Origin: Helicovermis profundi
GTDB lineage: Bacteria; Bacillota; Clostridia; Peptostreptococcales; Acidaminobacteraceae
Direction of reading: 5' to 3'
Length of the DNA: 64,000 bases
Assembly: GCF_033097505.1 (NCBI RefSeq)
Contig: NZ_AP028654.1
Coordinates: 2,190,001-2,254,000, forward strand
Shown: positions 1 to 7,690 of the stretch, in pieces
Layout of the letters: each line of letters begins with the position of its first letter
Numbering within the stretch: position 1 is the first letter of the stretch
Notes under the pieces: generated by a model
What the model saw: the letters and a program-made list of their open reading frames with translations, nothing else
Told to the model about the DNA's origin: nothing
Databases searched by the model: none
Program-made: the position numbers and the translations under genes

Positions 1-509
1 TTAATAATATTCATAATAAATATTGTATCTGGATTCTTTATTTCAAGTAAAACATTATTTCTAACAAAGTTTTTTATAAAGTCAATCAAATTCACTTTAG
101 AATAATAACTTTTAATAGGTAAATATATTAGTTTTAGTTGATTACTTTTTTTATCAAAATACATATAATCTATATCCAATATAAACTTATTAGCATCTAA
201 ATAATAATTATTTGCTCCTTCAATTATATCGATTAGCGATATTAATAAATCCTTTAAATCATAATTATTACTTCTAACTACATAATTTAGTGGTACAAGT
301 TGTGTTAAATCATAATTCAAGTTTGTTATATTATCAATTGTTTCTGACTTAATTTGAATAATATTATTAATATTATTTTCATAGATCATATTTATTTGAA
401 ACCACTCTAAATCGTCATATGAATACTCAATACTCATATTGTTAGTTTCATTATTTCTTTTAAAATTCAGTTTTGGAATATTAGTATTTGTTAAATTTCT
501 AATTGTCAT
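1..509 (-). CDS. DUF6382-like protein of the Tad locus, N-terminal part (cut by left edge)
   Basis: An open frame runs from ATG at 509 to the window edge without a stop, giving about 169 residues. It begins MTIRNLTNTNIPKLNF and contains a tyrosine- and asparagine-rich alpha/beta pattern with 'YMYFDKKSNQLKLIYLPI' near residues 120-137. That resembles the N-terminal DUF6382 domain which often precedes an FHA domain in clostridial Tad pilus loci. The start overlaps the stop of the pilin gene by 11 bases, so it is probably translationally coupled and the last visible gene of the pilus operon. No signal peptide or membrane segment is visible. The family name is inferred from pattern and context; the C-terminal domain cannot be seen. 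That it is coding is much surer than the name. Confidence 0.6.
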   Translation of the reverse strand, partial: MTIRNLTNTNIPKLNFKRNNETNNMSIEYSYDDLEWFQINMIYENNINNIIQIKSETIDNITNLNYDLTQLVPLNYVVRSNNYDLKDLLISLIDIIEGANNYYLDANKFILDIDYMYFDKKSNQLKLIYLPIKSYYSKVNLIDFIKNFVRNNVLLEIKNPDTIFIMNII

Positions 510-675
510 TATATTCAACCTTTTCAATTTGTAAATTTGTTTCATTGATTTTATCAACTTGATTCTTCGTATATTTCATAACAAAACTTCCAAAGAAAAG
601 AGCTAATCCAATCAGTATTGCGATTATAAAAACAATTTCAATTGTACCCATCCCATCATTATTATTTATTTTCAT
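499..675 (-). CDS. Flp1-type type IVb pilin
   Basis: A 58-residue prepilin. After a short charged leader (MKINNNDG) comes MGTIEIVFIIAILIGLALFF, a classical N-terminal pilin helix. If the prepilin peptidase cuts after the glycine at position 8, the glutamate falls at mature position 5, as in type IV pilins. The ATG at 675 is chosen because AAGGAGG lies 6 bases upstream; an ATG nine codons earlier has no ribosome binding site. It is the likely structural subunit of the Tad pilus whose assembly genes lie upstream. A 107-base gap separates it from tadC, with inverted arms GTATCTTT/AAAGATAC (716-778) that could form an mRNA hairpin and allow separate pilin dosage. The prepilin peptidase is not in the window. 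Confidence 0.82.
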   Translation of the reverse strand: MKINNNDGMGTIEIVFIIAILIGLALFFGSFVMKYTKNQVDKINETNLQIEKVEYNDN

Positions 676-782
676 TTTTTCCTCCTTGTATAATTGGGTC
701 ATAAATATTTCTTAAGTATCTTTCGAATATTCTTACCTAATTCATTTATATTATTTGTGATTAAAAATTTAAAGATACAATA

Positions 783-1604
783 TTATTGTAAAGACATTAT
801 AGTTGGAACTGTCAACATTAAGACTGTTCCAAGAAAAAATAATATAAGAGGAAATACCATTTTAACTTTTAAGCTTTCTCCTTTAATTTTTACTCTTTGT
901 TTTCTTTCAATCATAATATCGTTTTCAAGATTTTTAATATTTTCAAGAGATTCAATATTCCCTACTCTAATAAAAGTTATTAAAGAGCTTTTTAACCTTT
1001 TAATCGATGTAATATTAATCATAGTCAACAAATTATCTATTTCATTTATTATTGATTCACCATTATTCAAGTTTTCTACCAAATATAAAAGTTCATAATT
1101 AAAATAATTTTTTTCCGATTCTACAGAAATATATATTGCTTTTTTTAAAGTCATTCCACTTAAAAGATAGGTATACAGTCTTCCAACAAAATATGGCAAA
1201 ATATCAATAATTTCATTAACATTTTTTTTAATTCTCATATTAATTTCGAAATAAGAGATAGATGAAATCACGATTGCTATTAAAATTGAATATAAAAATA
1301 TAAGAAAAGACAAACCAAATTTAACTTCAAGAACTAAATTTGTAGTAGTAAAACTAACTAGTAAACAACTTATAATAAAACTAAGTAATTGCTTATTCTC
1401 ATTTTCTCCATAATTACTTCCAAATATAAGTACTGTTTTTCTATTAAAATTATCTTTTATAAATTTATATTTATATAAGTATTCTGAAATATAAAATGCT
1501 ATTGGAAATGCATTTAGTATTTTTAACCAATCTTCAGTTATTACTATTCTTTTCCTTAATATAATTTTTTGAAATATTATTATAGTTATTAATATTATTG
1601 ACAT
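783..1604 (-). CDS. tadC: TadC-like type II secretion F-domain membrane protein
   Basis: A 273-residue inner-membrane platform protein of a Tad pilus. Hydrophobic segments lie at the N-terminus, around residues 80-115 (two spans) and at the C-terminus (MVFPLILFFLGTVLMLTVP). The cytoplasmic region between them carries a T2SSF-type helical pattern with GMTLKKAIYISVE and SLITFIRVGN. In the family TadC pairs with TadB to form the membrane platform driven by the CpaF ATPase. Its ATG shares one base with the tadB stop (TAATG), so translation is coupled. Only the order of genes separates TadB from TadC here; the two are similar in build. Confidence 0.8.
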   Translation of the reverse strand: MSIILITIIIFQKIILRKRIVITEDWLKILNAFPIAFYISEYLYKYKFIKDNFNRKTVLIFGSNYGENENKQLLSFIISCLLVSFTTTNLVLEVKFGLSFLIFLYSILIAIVISSISYFEINMRIKKNVNEIIDILPYFVGRLYTYLLSGMTLKKAIYISVESEKNYFNYELLYLVENLNNGESIINEIDNLLTMINITSIKRLKSSLITFIRVGNIESLENIKNLENDIMIERKQRVKIKGESLKVKMVFPLILFFLGTVLMLTVPTIMSLQ

Positions 1605-2374
1605 TATTCATCCTCTGTAAGTATTCCTTTTAAAATAAATATTCCTAATAAAAAAATCAAATATATTATTAGAATAAACATATATCCTGAAGTGGCTAAA
1701 AAAATACTGCTAAAATAATTATTGTCATAATATTCAAGCAAATTTACTAAAATAGGCGGAATTAAAATCATAATACTCGCTTCCAACCTTTTATCAGAAT
1801 AAGAAGCCCATATTTCATCTTCTATCTCATCTATTTTGCAAATAAATTCAAATTGATTATACAAAGTTTTGCTTATATCATTGCCAGTTTCAATATTACA
1901 TTTTATTGTTTTAATAACATTATCAAGGTTAACATTTTCAATTTCGTACTGTTTTAATGCGTATATAATACTATTGCCTTTCTTAAGAGAATCAATAATC
2001 CTATCAATACTCCTAAATATATTTAAATGTATTAGCTTATCTTTTTCACTTATTCCTTTAAAATACTCACAAAATGAATTTTCAATGTTTAATCCAGAAG
2101 CTAATGAAGATAGTAGAGAATATATAAAATCCTTCAATAATTCTAATTCTTTTTTTTTATATTTTTTCAATATTATTCCTTTCAAAGTTAAAAAAAATAA
2201 TATATAAAAAATAATAAATATAATAATAGAAAAAGCATTTTTAAAAAACATAGTAGCGTAAATAATTGATAATAGTAATGAAATTATAACAATACTATAT
2301 AAATCCTTTTTTAATAAATTAATACTACTTTTATTAAGATATTTATCTGTAAAATTTCTTAAGAATTTCTTCAT
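1604..2374 (-). CDS. tadB: TadB-like type II secretion F-domain membrane protein
   Basis: A 256-residue platform protein with paired hydrophobic segments near residues 25-65, a T2SSF-like helical domain in the middle (LLSSLASGLNIENSFCEYF, then KQYEIENVNLDNVIKTI) and two C-terminal spans. The ATG at 2374 is preferred because GGAG sits 7 bases upstream; an upstream ATG at 2422 would overlap cpaF by 80 bases and has no clear ribosome binding site. The chosen start overlaps the 3' end of cpaF by 32 bases. Gene order CpaF, TadB, TadC, pilin is the standard Tad order. No oddity inside the frame. Confidence 0.8.
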   Translation of the reverse strand: MKKFLRNFTDKYLNKSSINLLKKDLYSIVIISLLLSIIYATMFFKNAFSIIIFIIFYILFFLTLKGIILKKYKKKELELLKDFIYSLLSSLASGLNIENSFCEYFKGISEKDKLIHLNIFRSIDRIIDSLKKGNSIIYALKQYEIENVNLDNVIKTIKCNIETGNDISKTLYNQFEFICKIDEIEDEIWASYSDKRLEASIMILIPPILVNLLEYYDNNYFSSIFLATSGYMFILIIYLIFLLGIFILKGILTEDE

Positions 2375-3550
2375 AAGCTTCTCCACTTTCAATGATTTTG
2401 TACTCGCAATTTTGTACATCATAAATTGTACTAAATAAATTTCTTAATTTATAACCGTTAACACTACTACTTTCTATTAAATCTATCGCTGAAATTCTCC
2501 TAACACTATCTTTATATCTTTTGATATTTATTAAAATATCAATTCCAGAGGTAATTTGATTTCTAACAGCTTCAATAGGATACTTTGCATTACTTAGTAT
2601 CATAGTCTCAAGCCTATATAACATATCAATATTACTATTTCCATGACCTGTTGAAAGTGAACCATCGTGCCCTGTATTCATTGCTTGAATCATATCAATA
2701 GCTTCAAAAGACCTTACTTCTCCAACAATTATTCTATCAGGACGCATCCTAAGTGAAGCTTTAATAAGATCTGCAATAGTAATTTCTGAATTTTTGCTAA
2801 AATTAGAATTTCTTGTTTCTAAGGAAATAACATTATCGTGTTCCCAAAACTTAAGTTCAGCACTATCTTCAATAGTAATAATTCTCTCGTTATGATTTAT
2901 ATGATTTGATAGAGCGTTTAATAATGTCGTTTTTCCTGAACTTGTACCACCGGAAATAAAAATATTAAAATTATGTTTTATTATATGAATTAAAAATTTT
3001 AAAATCTTTTCATTAAATGCATTTTTGAGTTTTAATTCCTCAAGAGAATAACATTTTTTCTTAAATTTTCTTATGGTAACGCTTGGTCCTTTTATTGAAA
3101 TAGGGTCTAGCACTACATTCACTCTAGAGCCATCGCTAAGTCTAGCGTCTACTATTGGAGAAGTTGTATTCACTTGCCTATTCACTTCTGAAACTATTCT
3201 GTAAATTAAATCCATCAATTTTTCTTTATTTAAAAATGAATTCTCCACTTTCACAATAATTCCATTTTTCTCTATATATATTTCATCAAAACTATTTATC
3301 ATTATTTCATCGACTAAGTCATCATCTAAATATTCCTGAATAATATCATTTCCATAAATTTTATTATATATACTATTTACAATCCCTATTTTCTCATCAA
3401 AACTTTTGTCTATATACTCCTCAAAAACTTTAAAACTAATTTTTTTTTTACTTCTTCTGCGTCCTTTACAAAACTTACTTCTTTTAACACTAATTCTTTA
3501 ATTCTTTCCAAATTCGAATCTGCGCTAACTTCTTTTTCTCTTAAATTCAT
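2343..3550 (-). CDS. cpaF: CpaF/TadA-type pilus assembly ATPase, frame interrupted at an A10 run
   Basis: The secretion ATPase that powers Tad pilus assembly. The C-terminal frame carries Walker A (GGTSSGKTT), a Walker-B-like RPDRIIVGEVRSFEA and the conserved TGHDGSLSTGH. The longest uninterrupted frame starts at an internal ATG (3302), which would begin inside the conserved 'DEIMIN..DEIYIEKNG' element of the family and has no ribosome binding site. A better start is ATG 3550 behind AGAGGTG. From there 37 codons read in a different frame up to a run of ten A (coding strand, 3440-3449). One extra A would join both frames and give about 402 residues, close to normal CpaF length. So the gene is either slippage-dependent, switched off by a one-base deletion, or affected by a sequencing error. 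Confidence 0.82.
3440..3449 (-). other. A10 homopolymer at the cpaF frame change
   Basis: Ten consecutive T on the plus strand (A10 in the coding sense). The upstream frame (start 3550) and the downstream CpaF frame differ by exactly one base here. An A11 transcript or a -1 ribosomal slip would restore a full-length ATPase. Confidence 0.85.
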
Positions 3551-3585
3551 AATCACCTCTAAAACTATCTAATAATCTTCAAATA

Positions 3586-4482
3586 CTATCTAATACTCAG
3601 TATGGCTTCATGTACAATTTTTTCCATGGAATTTTCACATATACTATCTAGATCAATATAATTAGAAATAAATATATGTTTTTTAAACGTTTTATTTTTT
3701 TTTAGCTCTTCTAAATACCTTTGTTCTCTATAGTTCCTCTTATAATCAAGTATTAAGCTAATATTCGATTTTTCTATTAAAGAATATAGTAAATCTGAAA
3801 TTCTAAGTCCATTGTTTAGAATAATATAGTCAAAATTTGCAGAATTCTTTAATTTTTCTAATATAATTAATAAATTATTTATTGAATCACTAATATCAAT
3901 CTCATTATTAAAAGGTCTATATAACAAAAAATTATTTTCAGATAAAAAAAATGATACGTCAATTTTCTCATTCGAACTTAAATTCAAAATTGAATTTGTA
4001 ATCTCATCCCAGTTACATTTTTTACTGGCCTCTGATAGATACTGTAGATCAATTTGAAGTATTTTAAGCTTTTTAGCTCCTAAACTTTTGCAAATAAAAT
4101 TAGCAAAATGATCACAACTATAATAGTTATTCGAAGTTATATTCAAAATTTTAGTTATACTGTTATTATCAATATTATACATAATTTTATTTAAGATTTT
4201 TTCACAAGAATCATATTTATAAATACAATTACCTGCCAAAGTTTTACTAGTAATTTCTATGAAAATTAATTCCTCTAAATTATTAATCGTATCATTAGTT
4301 ATTAAAAAATCATATATCTCTTTTTTGGCTACTACAACATCAATAATATATTTTCTAAAAAATTTTACTAATTCATCTTTTTCAGAAACTCCCAATAAAA
4401 AATATGTTATTTTTCTCTTAGATGATTCTTTAAGCAGCATATTCAATTTATCTTTATTTGAATCAAAAAATAATACTTTCAT
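3586..4482 (-). CDS. CpaE/TadZ-like protein lacking a P-loop
   Basis: A 298-residue protein at the CpaE position of the Tad operon, 35 bases upstream of cpaF. Residues 1-100 look like a receiver-type alpha/beta domain (MKVLFFDSNKDKLNML). Residues 110-298 follow the MinD/ParA-like order of strands, including NFDYIILNNGLRISDL and SLILDYKRNYREQ, where the family normally has its Walker B and switch regions. The site where the deviant Walker A (KGGVGKT type) should stand reads NITSNNYYSCDHFANFI, so nucleotide binding is probably lost. TadZ/CpaE proteins help localise the pilus machinery. The start ATG 4482 has only a weak ribosome binding site. The assignment rests on position and overall shape, not on an ATPase motif. 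Confidence 0.6.
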   Translation of the reverse strand: MKVLFFDSNKDKLNMLLKESSKRKITYFLLGVSEKDELVKFFRKYIIDVVVAKKEIYDFLITNDTINNLEELIFIEITSKTLAGNCIYKYDSCEKILNKIMYNIDNNSITKILNITSNNYYSCDHFANFICKSLGAKKLKILQIDLQYLSEASKKCNWDEITNSILNLSSNEKIDVSFFLSENNFLLYRPFNNEIDISDSINNLLIILEKLKNSANFDYIILNNGLRISDLLYSLIEKSNISLILDYKRNYREQRYLEELKKNKTFKKHIFISNYIDLDSICENSMEKIVHEAILSIR

Positions 4483-4517
4483 GATTTCACGATATTAATC
4501 GAACTCCCCCCTCTCTT

Positions 4518-4660
4518 TTATTCGATGCCTTAGAGTTCTAATACACTCCACTTCTTAAAAAAGTGGGGATATTAGAACTCTAAAAAGGCCCTGGATTATG
4601 TTTTCTTGTATTCAGTGGGAGTAAAAACTCCCTCTGAATACAAGAAGTTCGTTTATGAAT
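4518..4660 (+). repeat. Dispersed ~140-bp hairpin repeat, copy 1
   Basis: First of five full copies (others near 7.5, 35.3, 37.4 and 55.9 kb). It holds hairpin 1 with outer arms TTAGAGTTCTAATA/TATTAGAACTCTAA around CCACTT/AAGTGG, then hairpin 2 with CTTGTATTCAG and CTGAATACAAG around GGGAG-taaaaa-CTCCC. The base changes in hairpin 2 relative to the other copies occur on both arms, keeping the pairing. It lies between the cpaE start and the small membrane protein gene. Confidence 0.88.
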
Positions 4661-4702
4661 ATTATAACACTAATGTAAATATATGTATACTGTTTTATAA
4701 AA

Positions 4703-4719
4703 AAAAACCCGTAGGTTTT
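4703..4719 (-). terminator. Weak intrinsic terminator after the selenoprotein operon
   Basis: On the minus strand AAAACC-TAC-GGGTTTT is followed by a run of T. The stem is only five to six pairs and overlaps the stop codon of the upstream gene. Confidence 0.45.
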
Positions 4720-5086
4720 ATTTTTGAGTTTTCATTTTCTTATTTTTTCTATTCTCTCTTTTTATTTTCTTTTCCAAAATAATTTTTTTCATATGTTTTT
4801 TATATTTACTCTCTGAAAGATACCATAATGCAATTCCCACAAAAATACCACCAATCATAAAAGTCAGTGTAGGCATTAATACCTGTGATTTAAAACTAAT
4901 AAGTGTAAAATTTTTAGAAAGTCTATTTATGATTTGAAAAAATAAAGACGTTAAAGCTCCCCACATTAAGACACCATATAATATAGTATATTTAATAATT
5001 CCCATTTTTCTTGTTTCTTCCCATTTTTTCAGCCAACTATTATTTTCTCTTTTTTTCTTTTCTGCTCTATTTACTTTTTTAAACAT
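4718..5086 (-). CDS. Small two-span membrane protein downstream of the selenoprotein
   Basis: A 122-residue protein I do not recognise. It has a basic N-terminus (FKKVNRAEKKKRE), a first membrane segment around residues 30-52 (IIKYTILYGVLMWGALTSLFF), a second near 70-90 (LTFMIGGIFVGIALWYL), and a very lysine-rich tail of about 30 residues. Its ATG follows the selenoprotein stop by 17 bases with CAGGGGT as ribosome binding site, so the two form an operon. The two positively charged ends should both face the cytoplasm. Function unknown; the tight linkage suggests a membrane partner of the selenoprotein, but this is inference. Confidence 0.7.
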   Translation of the reverse strand: MFKKVNRAEKKKRENNSWLKKWEETRKMGIIKYTILYGVLMWGALTSLFFQIINRLSKNFTLISFKSQVLMPTLTFMIGGIFVGIALWYLSESKYKKHMKKIILEKKIKRENRKNKKMKTQK

Positions 5087-5103
5087 ATTTACCCCTGATT
5101 AAT

Positions 5104-5403
5104 TTATTTTTTTACTAACCCACTTACATTTATTTCTCTATCGTTTAAATCTGAAGTTGCAGTGTTTTTTGAAAATGATACTATATTTTCATCATTTAGA
5201 GTATTTTCTACATATATAGTATATTCATCTTCATAAAAGACAGTAAAATTTTGTTCTTTACCTTTTCTTGGTTTATTAATTCTAACTAGAATTTCATACA
5301 TAGTAGATCAGCAACTAATAACATCATCAATATAAATTGTAAATTCTTTTTTTCTATGAGCCATAAGTATGTTTTTAACATCTTCATCAATATTAAACTT
5401 CAT
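5104..5403 (-). CDS. Probable selenoprotein of the CC/Se-motif family (in-frame UGA)
   Basis: A 99-residue reading frame from ATG 5403 (AGGAGGG ribosome binding site) to TAA at 5104, with one in-frame TGA at codon 32 (5308-5310) directly after a Cys codon. The N-terminal part MKFNIDEDVKNIL, then FTIYIDDVISC-Sec, and the downstream part EILVRINKPRKG and YTIYVEN form one continuous fold pattern. It matches what I recall as the CC/Se-motif (seleno)protein family, related in style to HesB-like proteins, where relatives have Cys-Cys at this place. A hairpin with a G in its apical loop begins 15 bases after the UGA (5278-5293), as expected for a bacterial SECIS. The alternative start at 5301 has no ribosome binding site. 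The gene heads an operon with a membrane protein. Selenocysteine machinery is not in this window. Confidence 0.75.
5278..5293 (-). promoter_or_regulatory. Candidate bacterial SECIS hairpin
   Basis: AATTCT-AGTT-AGAATT on the minus strand, starting 15 bases after the in-frame UGA; the apical loop AGTT has G as its second base, about 20 bases from the UGA. This fits the known bSECIS rule (small loop with an early G, 16-37 bases after UGA). The stem is A/U-rich and only six pairs. Confidence 0.6.
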
Positions 5404-5462
5404 TTTTATCCCTCCTCTTTACTAATTATATTATACTATTTATTATTAGTATTACTATTAAA

Positions 5463-5493
5463 AAAATACACAAAAATAATTTTGTGTATTTTT
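5463..5493 (-). terminator. Intrinsic terminator of pycB
   Basis: Inverted repeat AAATACACAAAA/TTTTGTGTATTT with a short loop and a T run on the minus strand, just after the carboxyltransferase stop codon. Confidence 0.85.
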
Positions 5494-5501
5494 AAAATTC
5501 A

Positions 5502-6899
5502 TTATACTGGATAAATTTTTTGATCTTCATCCACTAAAGTGGTGTCAATTTTATACTTTTCTGATTCTCTATAGTTAAAATAACTCATAGCAACTTGTGG
5601 AAACAAAATATATGATAAAACGTCTTCCTCATTTTCTATAAACTCTTTAATTTCAACCCGTTTATTTTCTAGCATAGGCTCTAATAAATCTGCTGGTCTA
5701 GAAGTAATAATTTCTGCATTTCCAATTATTTTTTCAATAATTTCTTTTTTTATTGGCACTGTTGACTTACCATACATTCCTTTAACATAAGCTTTAACTT
5801 CATTGGGAATCATTTTATATCTCTCACCAGTAATAACATTTAAAACTGCTTGAGTACCAACAATTTGACTAGTAGGAGTAACCAAAGGTGGATAACCTAA
5901 ATCTTCTCTAACTCGTGGAACTTCCTTTAGTACTTCATCAAGTCTATCACCAGCATTTTGCATTTCTAATTGAGACACCAAATTTGAAAGCATTCCACCT
6001 GGTACTTGATAAATCAAAGAATTAATATTCACTCCTAGAACTTTAGTATTTAAAAGGCCACTCTTAATACTATCTTCCCTAATTGGAGTAAAATACTCTG
6101 CAACTTCATTTAATTTTTTCAAATCAAGCTTTGTGTCATACTTAGTTCCATTAAGGGTTGCTACTAACGATTCGGTAGGTGGCTGTGATGTACCAAGCGA
6201 AAATGGAGAAATTGCCGTATCAATTATATCTACTCCAGCTTCGATTCCTTTTAAATACGTCATAGAAGCAAGTCCACTTGTAGAATGCGAATGAAGTTCA
6301 ATTGGAACTTTAACTGTAGATTTAAGTGCTTTTACCAAATCAAAAGCTGCATAAGGCGTTAAAAGCCCTGACATGTCTTTTATACAAATCGAATCCGCTC
6401 CCATATTCTCCATATCTCTAGCTAAATTTACAAAAGTATCCAAAGTATGAATAGGACTTGTCGTGTAAGATATAGCTGCTTGAGCATGTGCTCCTTCTTT
6501 TATAGTCGCTTCTATTGCAGTTTTTAAATTTCTTGTATCATTTAGTGCGTCAAATATCCTTACTATATCAATCCCATTAGCGACAGATCTTTTAACAAAT
6601 TCTCTCACCACATCATCTGGATAATGTTTGTAGCCTAAAATGTTTTGACCTCTTAATAGCATCTGAAGTTTAGTATTTTTAACATTATCTTTAATCATTC
6701 TAAGTCTTTGCCATGGATTTTCATTTAAAAACCTAAGTGATGCATCAAAAGTTGCGCCACCCCACATTTCAAGTGCATGATATCCAACTGAATCAAGTTT
6801 ATTTAATATTGGTAAAATTTGCTCAGAATTTAGTCTTGTTGCAATCAATGATTGATGTGCATCTCTAAGTATAGTTTCAGTAATTTTTATTTTTGACAT
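5502..6899 (-). CDS. pycB: Pyruvate carboxylase subunit B / oxaloacetate decarboxylase alpha (carboxyltransferase)
   Basis: A 465-residue carboxyltransferase. It opens with KITETILRDAHQSLIATR (metal-site Asp and the R-D-x-H-Q signature), followed by WGGATFDASLRFL and LLRGQN, then the ELHSHSTSGLA metal-binding histidines near residue 200, and VTPTSQIVGTQA. It covers the HMGL-like TIM barrel plus the PYC/OAD helical domain. The C-terminal biotinyl domain of full oxaloacetate decarboxylase alpha is absent, so a separate biotin carrier is needed. It moves carboxyl groups between carboxybiotin and pyruvate. Start 6899 has GGAGG ten bases upstream. It is divergent from the Lrp gene and ends in a terminator, so monocistronic. 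Direction of the reaction cannot be told from sequence. Confidence 0.9.
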   Translation of the reverse strand: MSKIKITETILRDAHQSLIATRLNSEQILPILNKLDSVGYHALEMWGGATFDASLRFLNENPWQRLRMIKDNVKNTKLQMLLRGQNILGYKHYPDDVVREFVKRSVANGIDIVRIFDALNDTRNLKTAIEATIKEGAHAQAAISYTTSPIHTLDTFVNLARDMENMGADSICIKDMSGLLTPYAAFDLVKALKSTVKVPIELHSHSTSGLASMTYLKGIEAGVDIIDTAISPFSLGTSQPPTESLVATLNGTKYDTKLDLKKLNEVAEYFTPIREDSIKSGLLNTKVLGVNINSLIYQVPGGMLSNLVSQLEMQNAGDRLDEVLKEVPRVREDLGYPPLVTPTSQIVGTQAVLNVITGERYKMIPNEVKAYVKGMYGKSTVPIKKEIIEKIIGNAEIITSRPADLLEPMLENKRVEIKEFIENEEDVLSYILFPQVAMSYFNYRESEKYKIDTTLVDEDQKIYPV

Positions 6900-7097
6900 A
6901 ACAGCCTCCATATAGAATACTTTAAAAGCATTCATTCTAATAGATGAACACTCAATTAAACCTATTTTTCACTATCTGTGACAATATTAACATTTGCTAT
7001 TTTATATGTACATACTAATAAAAAAGTGATAAAATTGTTTTAATTAATAAATTTAATATTATTAATATATTATCTTTATATATTAAGGAGGATTACC

Positions 7098-7529
7098 ATG
7101 GATCAAACGGATTACAAAATATTGGACGAATTGCAAAAAAGCGGCAGGATTTCTATGAAAGATTTAGGAAAAAAAGTTGCTCTTACATCACCTGCAGTTA
7201 CAGAAAGAGTAAAAAAACTTGAAGATGCAGGAATTATATCTGGCTACTCTGCAATTATTGATCCAAAAAAACTAAATAAACACGTTCAAGCGATTATCAA
7301 TGTAGATTTACAAGTGCATAATCACAAAAAATTTATTGAGTTAGCAAAAAAAGAGCCTTCTATAATTGAATGCCATCATTTAACTGGAGAAGATTGTATG
7401 CAAATAAAGGTCATAGTATCTAACACTGAAGAACTCGAGGAATTACTTAGTAGGATACAATCTATTGGAAGCACAAAAACAACTATTATTCTTTCGACAC
7501 CACTAAAAAACAAACCAATTTTACCATAG
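7098..7529 (+). CDS. Lrp/AsnC family transcriptional regulator
   Basis: A 143-residue regulator with an N-terminal winged HTH (DYKILDELQKSGRISMKDLG, then VTERVKKLEDAGIISGYSA) and a C-terminal RAM/ligand domain including HHLTGEDCMQIKV. Family members bind amino acids and act as dimers to octamers. AAGGAGG lies six bases before ATG 7098. It is divergent from pycB with about 200 bases between the starts, so it may control itself and pycB, but no operator is evident. Repeat copy 2 begins one base after its stop codon. Confidence 0.9.
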   Translation: MDQTDYKILDELQKSGRISMKDLGKKVALTSPAVTERVKKLEDAGIISGYSAIIDPKKLNKHVQAIINVDLQVHNHKKFIELAKKEPSIIECHHLTGEDCMQIKVIVSNTEELEELLSRIQSIGSTKTTIILSTPLKNKPILP

Positions 7530-7667
7530 ATAAATGAATTTCTAAGATTCAGAGGGAGTTTTTACTCCCACTGAATCTTAGAAAACATAATACATGGCCT
7601 TTTTAGAGTTCTTTATCTCCCACTTTTTTAAGAAGTGGGGCTATTAGAATTCTAAGGTATCGGATAA
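7530..7667 (-). repeat. Dispersed ~140-bp hairpin repeat, copy 2
   Basis: Reverse-orientation copy. Hairpin 2 is perfectly paired (CTAAGATTCAG with CTGAATCTTAG), differing from copy 1 on both arms. Hairpin 1 has the CCCACTT/AAGTGGG core. It starts immediately after the Lrp stop and may serve as its 3' end. Confidence 0.88.
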
Positions 7668-7690
7668 AAAAAGTATAAAGGGAGATTCAT

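Noticed and set aside
694-1098. Plus-strand frame of 134 residues
   Set aside because: Antisense to tadC, which has clear family motifs and coupled translation.
3498-3550. cpaF treated as simply starting at 3302
   Set aside because: This would cut the conserved N-terminal domain and lacks a ribosome binding site; the A10 frame change explains the rest.
4518-4660. Repeat copies as ordinary terminators
   Set aside because: Length, two linked hairpins, constant boundaries and occurrence in both orientations relative to genes go beyond a simple terminator.
5104-5301. Independent 65-residue gene starting at 5301
   Set aside because: Its ATG has no ribosome binding site and lies in frame with the upstream 31 codons; the single UGA-containing gene explains it better.
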